A DNA stretch of 6,932 bases, from assembly GCA_051306415.1 (NCBI GenBank), contig JBPPNE010000108.1, positions 1 through 6,932 of the forward strand. The letters are read 5' to 3'. The translations under genes and the position numbers were made by a program. The notes beneath the pieces are model-generated. The model was not told the DNA's origin, did not search any database, and saw nothing but the letters and a program-made list of their open reading frames with translations. This document shows, one piece after another, positions 1 through 4,764 of this stretch (position 1 is the first letter of the stretch; each line of letters begins with the position of its first letter). Source of the stretch: CBDDRG01 sp051306415 (GTDB taxonomy: Bacteria > Pseudomonadota > Gammaproteobacteria > Pseudomonadales > Porticoccaceae).

Positions 1-1
1 C

Positions 2-124
2 CTGAAGGCCATTGCCCGGCAATTGAACAATCGCCCACGTCGATGCCTCGACTACGAAACCCCATTCGAGGTCTTCTCACGTGAAATCAGTAACTCAATG
101 GGCGGTGTTGCACTTCAAACTTGA
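2..124 (+). CDS. IS30-family transposase, C-terminal fragment (cut by window edge)
   Basis: The frame is open from the left edge and ends in TGA at 122-124, giving 40 residues. It contains IARQLNNRPRRCLDYETPFE followed by VF, and ends in GGVALQT. The 'LNNRPR.C..Y.TP.EVF' pattern is the typical C-terminus of IS30-family DDE transposases, just after the catalytic core. The catalytic D, D and E residues lie outside the window, so it cannot be told whether the element is intact. The natural-looking stop after the usual tail suggests the 3' end of the gene is not truncated. It is the only plus-strand gene and points toward the 3' end of the ComEA-like gene, so the two converge. Family call is confident; the exact IS name is not recognised. 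Confidence 0.85.
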   Translation: MKAIARQLNNRPRRCLDYETPFEVFSREISNSMGGVALQT

Positions 125-290
125 AACCGCCGCCTGATTCACCCACCATGATTGGGGGAGACCCAAAAATTCACCAATTAGACAATCGCAGAACATCAAA
201 TCTAGCACCTGAATCCGGCGCCCTTCTTGGCCACATCATTAACTCAACCAAAAAGGGCGCCAGGTACAAAGGGTTTCTGTGAACCGCGCG
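125..290. other. Gene-free junction between the IS30 transposase and the chromosomal block
   Basis: This stretch separates the transposase stop from the stop of the ComEA-like gene. It should contain the right end of the IS element, because IS30-family elements usually end shortly after the transposase gene, but only one end of the element is in view so its terminal repeat cannot be matched. It holds a weak 5-bp stem (TTGGG/CCCAA, 152-166) and the long inverted repeat at 217-261. No open frame with a plausible ribosome binding site was found. Confidence 0.5.
217..261. repeat. Imperfect inverted repeat, 14-bp arms
   Basis: The left arm GGCGCCCTTCTTGG (217-230) and the right arm CCAAAAAGGGCGCC (248-261) are complementary at 13 of 14 positions around a 17-base loop. 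Just outside, ACCT (207-210) and AGGT (262-265) are also complementary once six extra bases on the left side are skipped. Neither strand has a T-run after the hairpin, so it is not a normal intrinsic terminator. It could be part of the IS end, the palindromic target into which the IS30-type element inserted, or a bidirectional hairpin after the ComEA-like gene. The repeat itself is plain; its role is unknown. Confidence 0.7.
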
Positions 291-623
291 CTAAAGAGCG
301 ATCATGGACTCATTTTTCTTCAGCGTTGCTTCACCGATACCCTTTATTTTCAAGATATCTTGCTTGTCTTTGAATGGGCCATTGGCTTCCCGGTACCGCA
401 CTATCTCGTCCGCTTTTTTTGCTCCAATACCATCCAAGGCCGTGGCTATTTCATCCGCGGATGCAGTGTTGATATTAATCGCACTGGCACCGGATTCCTT
501 CGCAACCGCAGTGGCAACATTCGCCGCCGCTTTCGCTGTCGTTTCCGCTGTCACCGGCATCGAAGCCGTACCCAAAACCGCAAGTACGCAAAGTAGAGAA
601 AACAAGGATTTGGTGATTTTCAT
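291..623 (-). CDS. Secreted ComEA-family helix-hairpin-helix protein
   Basis: This encodes a 110-residue protein. Residues 1-26 look like a Sec signal peptide: MKITK basic start, a hydrophobic core at about 7-19, and VTA before a likely cleavage site at 26/27. No lipobox is present (LLC lacks the small residue before Cys). An Ala-rich linker follows, then a ComEA-type domain (about 49-106) with ININTAS, LDGIGAKKA, YREANGPF and IKGIGEATL, that is, two hairpins with GIG loops. Such domains bind double-stranded DNA without sequence preference; ComEA proteins bind incoming DNA in the periplasm during competence, though many short single-domain homologues have no proven role. The ATG at 623 is chosen because AAGGAG lies 7 bases upstream. 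An in-frame TTG at 671 would only add residues before the signal peptide. It lies 48 bases after pyrF and is probably co-transcribed. Confidence 0.88.
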   Translation of the reverse strand: MKITKSLFSLLCVLAVLGTASMPVTAETTAKAAANVATAVAKESGASAININTASADEIATALDGIGAKKADEIVRYREANGPFKDKQDILKIKGIGEATLKKNESMIAL

Positions 624-630
624 ATTGATA

Positions 631-650
631 CTCCTTGTGCCAAAAGGCAC
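631..650 (-). promoter_or_regulatory. Strong Shine-Dalgarno with a hairpin directly upstream, before the ComEA-like gene
   Basis: Read on the minus strand, AAGGAG (636-631) stands 7 bases before the ATG at 623 and fixes the start. Immediately 5' of it is a perfect 5-bp stem, GTGCC/GGCAC (650-646 with 641-637), with a four-T loop. The hairpin abuts the Shine-Dalgarno sequence without covering it. It may protect or present the binding site after pyrF translation ends; a regulatory role is inference. Confidence 0.5.
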
Positions 651-671
651 TCCGTGCTGATGAACCCCCAA

Positions 672-1433
672 TTAGGGAGTGTAGGGCTTCTGCCCTACGC
701 GGTAATATTCTTCAACTTGATCGCGGATGACAAGTAGGGCAGCCTGCGGATCGTCGGCCTGAGTGACCGGTCGTCCGATGACCAGGTAGCTACTTCGCTC
801 CGCCATTGCCTGAACTGGAGTAAAAACGCGGCGCTGATCGCCAGCATCGAAATTACTTTGATTGAGCCTGATTCCAGGTGTGACCCGCAGAAAATTCTCA
901 CCAAATCGGTTAGAAATTTGTCGCGCTTCACCGGCGGAACAAACCACTCCATCCAGACCACAGCTATTTGCCAATGCAGCGAGGCTCATGACCTGGGCCT
1001 CAATACCACCACTAACACCGATTTCGCGCATATCGGATTCAGTCATGCTGGTCAGCACAGTGACGGCGATCAGTCGTGCTCCACCGCCATGGCGGTCGGC
1101 GGCCTCTCTCGCCGCAATCATCATCCGTGAACCACCCGATGCGTGAACATTGAGCATCCATACCCCAAGATCAGCAGCGGCTGACACCGCTCGCGCCACC
1201 GTATTGGGGATATCGTGAAATTTCATATCCAGAAAAACGTCAAAACCAGCGTTCACCAATCGAGACACCAGCTGCGGACCGGCAGCGGTAAACAGCTCTT
1301 TGCCAACTTTCAGTTTGCACAGATGTGGGGAAATGGTGCCGACAAAATTCTCGGCTTCTTGGCCCGTGGAATAATCGAGCGCGACGATGATGGGTTGATC
1401 GACGGCCAGCTGAGCGGCGCTCTTCTCATTCAT
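672..1433 (-). CDS. pyrF: Orotidine 5'-phosphate decarboxylase
   Basis: This cytoplasmic enzyme decarboxylates orotidine monophosphate to UMP, the last step of de novo pyrimidine synthesis. The 253-residue protein has the family's catalytic set: D20, K42 and the signature DMKFHDIPNT at 69-78, which supplies D69, catalytic K71 and D74. The spacing matches the E. coli residues D22, K44, D71, K73 and D76. The phosphate-binding end of the barrel shows TPGIR (185-189) and GRPVT (220-224). Length is slightly above the usual 230-245 because of a short N-terminal extension (to about residue 12) and a C-terminal tail. The ATG at 1433 is the only start that keeps the first strand intact, although its Shine-Dalgarno sequence is poor. 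It begins 8 bases after lapA stops, so translational coupling to lapA is likely. Confidence 0.97.
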   Translation of the reverse strand: MNEKSAAQLAVDQPIIVALDYSTGQEAENFVGTISPHLCKLKVGKELFTAAGPQLVSRLVNAGFDVFLDMKFHDIPNTVARAVSAAADLGVWMLNVHASGGSRMMIAAREAADRHGGGARLIAVTVLTSMTESDMREIGVSGGIEAQVMSLAALANSCGLDGVVCSAGEARQISNRFGENFLRVTPGIRLNQSNFDAGDQRRVFTPVQAMAERSSYLVIGRPVTQADDPQAALLVIRDQVEEYYRVGQKPYTP

Positions 1434-1441
1434 GACGTCGT

Positions 1442-1729
1442 TTATTGCGATTGGCCAGCGCCAGATTTCGGGGCTTGCCCAACTCCCGGCTTGCGATAGC
1501 GCCGAACCTTACGCTGCAATCCAAACAGCGCTATTGAGCCTGACAGAAGGCCCGCTGCCGCCCCAATAAAAAATATCCCGATCATCCAAATGCCGAGAGG
1601 CAACTCACCCACGACAAAGCCCAGCAGCCGCAACGTAATTGTTTCTGGATTGTCTTGGACTACCCACAACCCCACCAAGACCCACACAATGACGAAGGCT
1701 AACCAAAGCAGGTATTTTAGCCTCCGCAT
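1442..1729 (-). CDS. lapA: LapA-type inner-membrane protein (DUF1049, YciS-like)
   Basis: This encodes a 95-residue protein with two hydrophobic helices (about 6-24 and 46-69) around a short segment containing VVQDNPETITLRLLGF and GELPLGIWMIG. That pattern is the core of the LapA/DUF1049 family. In E. coli LapA is an inner-membrane protein encoded next to LapB, and the pair is tied to control of lipopolysaccharide synthesis. After the second helix comes a basic stretch (QRKVRRYRK) and then a Gly/Gln/Ser tail with no coiled coil, so the C-terminus looks short compared with relatives that end in a basic helix. The gene follows ihfB, as in many gammaproteobacteria, but is followed directly by pyrF with no lapB. 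Its ATG has only a weak G-rich Shine-Dalgarno sequence. The family call is confident; the function of LapA without LapB beside it is unclear. Confidence 0.88.
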   Translation of the reverse strand: MRRLKYLLWLAFVIVWVLVGLWVVQDNPETITLRLLGFVVGELPLGIWMIGIFFIGAAAGLLSGSIALFGLQRKVRRYRKPGVGQAPKSGAGQSQ

Positions 1730-1775
1730 TTTCTACCCCACTGTCGGAGTGAGCTATTCATAATGGCGTCTCCAC

Positions 1776-1804
1776 AAAAAACGGCAAAGCAGGAGCTTTG
1801 CCGT
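1776..1804 (-). terminator. Intrinsic terminator after ihfB
   Basis: On the minus strand ACGGCAAAGC (1804-1795) pairs perfectly with GCTTTGCCGT (1790-1781) around a TCCT loop, and the stem runs straight into a T-tract (1781-1776). It begins 30 bases after the ihfB stop codon. This is a textbook Rho-independent terminator for transcripts coming from ihfB, and it separates rpsA-ihfB from lapA-pyrF. It lies only 46 bases before the lapA start codon. Confidence 0.93.
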
Positions 1805-1834
1805 ATCGCTACACCAATCAAACCAAACTCAAAT

Positions 1835-2128
1835 TTAGGCGTTGACGGCGCTTTCATTCACCCGTTCTCGCAACTCCTTTCCCGGCTTGAAATAGGGCAC
1901 GTGCTTTCCGGGCAGATCAACCGCATCACCGGACTTTGGATTGCGGCCCCGGCGTGGCGCCCGGTAGTGCAGGCAAAAACTGCCAAAGCCTCTGATCTCT
2001 ATCCGCCGGTTGTTGGCTAGCGCCTGCGCCATCTCCTCAAGGATCATTCTCACCGCCGACTCCACGTCTCTAGGCGGTAGTTGATCCTGTCGGAGACTAA
2101 TTTTATCGATAAGCTCGGATTTGGTCAT
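1835..2128 (-). CDS. ihfB: Integration host factor subunit beta
   Basis: This is one half of the IHF heterodimer, a nucleoid protein that binds a specific site in the minor groove and bends DNA sharply, acting in recombination, replication and promoter control. The 97-residue protein has the family layout: an alpha-helical dimerisation part (about 1-40), then RIEIRGFGSF (42-51), then the beta-arm with GRNPKSG (61-67). P64 in this motif is the proline that intercalates into DNA. The C-terminus VPYFKPGKELRERVN is typical. R46, which in E. coli IHF-beta contacts DNA, is present. MTKSEL at the N-terminus and the IHF-beta style beta-arm separate it from HU and from IHF-alpha. AGGAAA lies 8 bases before the ATG. 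It follows rpsA, as in E. coli and pseudomonads, and ends at its own terminator. Confidence 0.97.
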   Translation of the reverse strand: MTKSELIDKISLRQDQLPPRDVESAVRMILEEMAQALANNRRIEIRGFGSFCLHYRAPRRGRNPKSGDAVDLPGKHVPYFKPGKELRERVNESAVNA

Positions 2129-2136
2129 ACTTTGGA

Positions 2137-2176
2137 TTTCCTGAGCATGCGGGGATGGGAATCCTTTCCCTTCAGG
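2137..2176 (-). promoter_or_regulatory. ihfB ribosome binding site with possible masking stem in the rpsA-ihfB gap
   Basis: The 51-base gap holds an inner 5-bp hairpin, GGGAA/TTCCC (2157-2170), and an outer 5-bp complementarity between CCTGA (2176-2172) and TCAGG (2144-2140). The outer stem takes up the AGG of the ihfB Shine-Dalgarno sequence AGGAAA (2142-2137). Folding would partly hide the ihfB ribosome binding site. Complementarity is seen directly; the regulatory effect is only a possibility. Confidence 0.35.
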
Positions 2177-2179
2177 CGT

Positions 2180-3865
2180 CTAGGACTTGTCCCCGCCACC
2201 CATCTGCGCCTTGATCAGATCGCCGATGGTTGTAGGCACAATCGCCTCACTTTCCTGCTTGCGGTGTTCCTGAATCGCCGCTTTCTCCTCCGCGATATCC
2301 TTGGTCTTGATCGACAACGCTATCAGTCGGTTTTTGCGATCAGTGCTGATAATACGCGCTTCGATTTCATCGCCAACCTTCAGCACGGTGCGCGGATCTT
2401 CGACTTTCTCGCGAGAAATTTCGGAAGCCTTGATGACCCCCTCAATGCCCTCAGCAAGAACAATCTGTGCGGCCTTGGCATCAACTTCCTTGACAATGCC
2501 CTTGACGACAGCACCCTTGTCATTGGCTGCCAGATAGATATTGAAAGGATCGTCGGCCAATTGCTTGATGCCGAGAGAAATACGCTCGCGCTCGCCGTCA
2601 ACCGCAAGGATGATCGTTTCCAGTTCATCGCCCTTGTGGAAATTGCGCACCGCTTCCTCGCCTGATTGATGCCAGGAGATATCGGAAAGATGCACGAGAC
2701 CATCGATGCCACCGTCCAGCCCGATGAAAACGCCGAAATCGGTAATCGACTTGATAGTACCGGAAACCCGATCACCCTTGGCGTGACCTTTGCCGAATTC
2801 ATCCCAGGGATTCGGTTGACACTGCTTCATACCGAGAGAAATACGGCGGCGTTCTTCATCGATATCGAGAATCATGACATCAATCTTATCGCCCATCTGC
2901 ACCACTTTGGATGGGTGCACATTTTTGTTGGTCCAATCCATTTCGGAAACATGGACGAGGCCTTCAACCCCATCTTCCAACTCGGCAAAACAGCCGTAGT
3001 CAGTGAGGTTTGTGACCGTCGCCGACACCTTGTTGTTTTCTGGATAACGGGCTTTGATGTTTACCCAGGGATCTTCGCCCATCTGCTTCAAACCGAGGGA
3101 AACGCGATTTCTTTCACGATCAAACTTGAGCACCTTGACATCAATCTCATCGCCAACGTTGACGACTTCGCTCGGGTGCTTGATCCGTTTCCAGGACATA
3201 TCGGTAATATGAAGCAACCCATCGATGCCACCGAGGTCAATAAACGCACCATAGTCGGTCAGGTTTTTGACCACGCCTTTCAGCGAAACACCTTCGTCAA
3301 GCTTGCCGAGCAATTCATCACGTTCTGCGGTATTGACCGCTTCCATGACAGCGCGACGCGAAACCACGACATTGTTGCGCTTCTGATCCAACTTGATGAC
3401 CTTGAACTCAAGCGGCTTGCCTTCAAGATGGGCCGTATCCCGCAACGGCCGCACATCAATCAAAGAGCCCGGGAGGAATGCACGCAGACCGATGATATCG
3501 ACAGTAAAGCCACCTTTGACCTTGCCGCTGATAATGCCGATAACGGCTTTATCGCCTTTCTGCGCCGTCTCGAGCTCGGTCCAGGATTCGTTGCGTCGCG
3601 CTTTCTCACGCGACAGGCGAGTGGCACCAAAGCCGTCTTCTACCGACTCCAAAGCAACCTGAACCTCATCACCAATCTTGAGGGTTAGCTGCCCGTTATC
3701 ATCAAGAAATTGCTCAGTGGGAATAACACCCTCTGATTTGAGTCCGGCATGGACGGTAACCCAATCCTTGTCAATATCGATAACCACACCGGTGATAATG
3801 GCACCGGGCGCCATTTCGACTGTCTTTAAACTTTCTTCAAAAAGTTCGGCAAAGCTGTCGCTCAT
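2180..3865 (-). CDS. rpsA: 30S ribosomal protein S1
   Basis: S1 binds single-stranded mRNA upstream of the start codon and helps the 30S subunit load structured or weak-Shine-Dalgarno messages. The 561-residue length is normal for the proteobacterial six-domain form. Six S1/OB-fold repeats lie at about 20-87, 104-171, 191-260, 277-347, 364-434 and 450-520. The first two are the divergent ribosome-anchoring pair. Domains 3-5 carry the RNA-binding signature, e.g. LTDYGAFIDL...GLLHITDMSW, LTDYGCFAEL...GLVHVSEMDW and ITDFGVFIGL...GLVHLSDISW. The N-terminus MSDSFAELFEESL matches the family, which supports the ATG at 3865, preceded by GAGGT (3879-3875). The gene lies between cmk and ihfB as in most gammaproteobacteria. 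S1 is known in E. coli to repress its own message through leader hairpins. Confidence 0.98.
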   Translation of the reverse strand: MSDSFAELFEESLKTVEMAPGAIITGVVIDIDKDWVTVHAGLKSEGVIPTEQFLDDNGQLTLKIGDEVQVALESVEDGFGATRLSREKARRNESWTELETAQKGDKAVIGIISGKVKGGFTVDIIGLRAFLPGSLIDVRPLRDTAHLEGKPLEFKVIKLDQKRNNVVVSRRAVMEAVNTAERDELLGKLDEGVSLKGVVKNLTDYGAFIDLGGIDGLLHITDMSWKRIKHPSEVVNVGDEIDVKVLKFDRERNRVSLGLKQMGEDPWVNIKARYPENNKVSATVTNLTDYGCFAELEDGVEGLVHVSEMDWTNKNVHPSKVVQMGDKIDVMILDIDEERRRISLGMKQCQPNPWDEFGKGHAKGDRVSGTIKSITDFGVFIGLDGGIDGLVHLSDISWHQSGEEAVRNFHKGDELETIILAVDGERERISLGIKQLADDPFNIYLAANDKGAVVKGIVKEVDAKAAQIVLAEGIEGVIKASEISREKVEDPRTVLKVGDEIEARIISTDRKNRLIALSIKTKDIAEEKAAIQEHRKQESEAIVPTTIGDLIKAQMGGGDKS

Positions 3866-4032
3866 GTGAACGTGACCTCATTCAAAAAATAAAGGGGCAT
3901 TGCCCCAACCGCGATGCCAGCATCGCGGGCAGTTAACGTAAAGGAAGCTGAAGAGCACTGCTGGCTAAACTCTTTCTGCTTCCGATCAAAACTCACACTT
4001 TCAACCGCATCAACAAATCGTGCGACTGTCAT
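3862..4032 (-). CDS. Possible leader peptide upstream of and overlapping rpsA
   Basis: An open frame of 56 codons starts at ATG (4032-4030) and stops at TGA (3864-3862). That TGA shares bases with the rpsA ATG in an ATGA arrangement typical of translational coupling. An AAAGGG Shine-Dalgarno-like stretch (4045-4040) sits 7 bases before the ATG. The product starts MTVARFVDAVESVSFDRK and ends YFLNEVTFT; it has no recognisable domain, signal peptide or run of one amino acid. The frame is the same as that of cmk, whose end is marked by two adjacent stops (TAG TGA, 4077-4072). A stop-free run of this size could well arise by chance, and both leader hairpins lie inside it, so the constraint may be on RNA structure only. 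Existence as a translated peptide is uncertain. Confidence 0.3.
   Translation of the reverse strand: MTVARFVDAVESVSFDRKQKEFSQQCSSASFTLTARDAGIAVGAMPLYFLNEVTFT
3884..3928 (-). promoter_or_regulatory. Tandem hairpins in the rpsA leader, the second terminator-like
   Basis: In transcript order, an 8-bp perfect stem CCGCGATG/CATCGCGG (3928-3921 with 3916-3909, loop CTGG) is followed after two bases by a 5-bp all-GC stem GGGGC/GCCCC (3906-3902 with 3898-3894, loop AAT). The second stem runs directly into TTTATTTTTT (3893-3884), and the rpsA Shine-Dalgarno sequence follows at 3879-3875. Hairpins separated by unpaired, A/U-rich RNA are known features of the E. coli rpsA leader, where S1 binds to control its own translation. 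The T-rich tract also makes the second hairpin look like a weak intrinsic terminator. The structures are seen; which of the two roles applies is inference. Confidence 0.6.
3985..4013 (-). promoter_or_regulatory. Candidate sigma-70 promoter for rpsA
   Basis: On the minus strand TTGATG (4013-4008) and TTTGAT (3990-3985) are separated by 17 bases, each matching the consensus at four of six positions. Dedicated promoters between cmk and rpsA are known in E. coli. The match is modest and rests on inspection only. Transcription from here would begin inside the possible leader frame and exclude its ATG. Confidence 0.25.
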
Positions 4033-4074
4033 AACGTTACCCTTTCCATTAGCCGCTACACCAGTGGCGAGTCA

Positions 4075-4764
4075 CTAACTCGCCAGCCGTGTCTGCACGA
4101 TCACCAGCACTGCAGCTAATGCCTCGGGAATGGTTAGCCCAGAACTATCCAGGATCTGCGCGTCTGCCGCCGGCCGCAGCGGCGATATCAGACGATTCTG
4201 ATCCTGTTCGTCGCGCGCCCTCACCGTCTCCACAAGGTCGCGCAGAGTAACAGTTTCCCCCTTACCAATCAACTGGTTATAGCGACGCTGGGCACGCACT
4301 TCAGGCGCCGCGATGAGAAAAATCTTGACCTCCGCGGCGGGGAAAACCACTGTCCCCATATCACGGCCGTCGGCGACGAGTCCGGGAGGGCGGGCAAAGG
4401 CACGTTGGCGCTGCAGCAGCGCCGCGCGCACCGCTGGAATGGCGGCCACTGTCGACGCCTCAGCGCCTGCGCTTTCGGTTCGGATCAGGCGGGAGACGTC
4501 TTCCCCCTCCAGAATCACTTTTGGAAGATTGCCTTCGGGATCCATCTCAAAGGTGATATCCATATGCGCTGCCAGCACTGCCAGGCCCTCGACATTGTCA
4601 AACGCCACCTGATGCCGGCGCGCCGCCAACGCCAGTAACCGGTACAGCGCGCCGCTGTCGAGGTAATGAAAACCCAGCTTGGTCGCCAACAGCTGGCTGA
4701 CGGTACCCTTACCTGAGCCGCTGGGACCGTCGATAGTGATGACCGGGATCTTGCGATGGTTCAT
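4075..4764 (-). CDS. cmk: Cytidylate kinase
   Basis: This enzyme phosphorylates CMP and dCMP with ATP, feeding the pyrimidine nucleotide pool. The 229-residue protein has the normal length and full signature of bacterial CMP kinases: P-loop GPSGSGKGT (13-21), YLDSGALYR (34-42) for nucleotide binding, ILEGEDVS (84-91) in the CMP-binding insert, DGRDMGTVVFP (132-142), and a lid region with ARDEQDQNR...SPLRPA ending in QILDSS. The start ATG at 4764 overlaps the tyrA-aroA stop as ATGA, so translation is probably coupled. The gene ends with two consecutive stops (TAG, TGA). The aroA-cmk-rpsA order is conserved in gammaproteobacteria. Confidence 0.97.
   Translation of the reverse strand: MNHRKIPVITIDGPSGSGKGTVSQLLATKLGFHYLDSGALYRLLALAARRHQVAFDNVEGLAVLAAHMDITFEMDPEGNLPKVILEGEDVSRLIRTESAGAEASTVAAIPAVRAALLQRQRAFARPPGLVADGRDMGTVVFPAAEVKIFLIAAPEVRAQRRYNQLIGKGETVTLRDLVETVRARDEQDQNRLISPLRPAADAQILDSSGLTIPEALAAVLVIVQTRLAS

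Noticed and set aside
215..265. Integron attC-like site or intrinsic terminator at the inverted repeat
   Set aside because: The core-site pattern expected of attC was not found, and neither strand has a T-tract after the stem.
285..620. Plus-strand open frames (105 and 118 codons) opposite the ComEA-like gene
   Set aside because: Both are antisense to a gene with a clear signal peptide and HhH domain, and neither has a recognisable product.
624..671. Longer version of the ComEA-like protein beginning at TTG 671
   Set aside because: It would place 16 polar residues before a clear signal peptide, while the ATG at 623 has a strong Shine-Dalgarno sequence at the right distance.
1730..1775. lapA promoter with TATGAA as a -10 element
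   Set aside because: No -35 element lies at a suitable distance and the -10 match is weak.
1805..1834. IHF binding site near ihfB (AATCAA at about 1816)
   Set aside because: The downstream TTR part of the IHF consensus is not at the required spacing.
2666..3688. A 340-codon open frame on the plus strand opposite rpsA
   Set aside because: It lies wholly antisense to the clearly real S1 gene, shows no domain or good ribosome binding site, and is explained by the codon pattern of rpsA.
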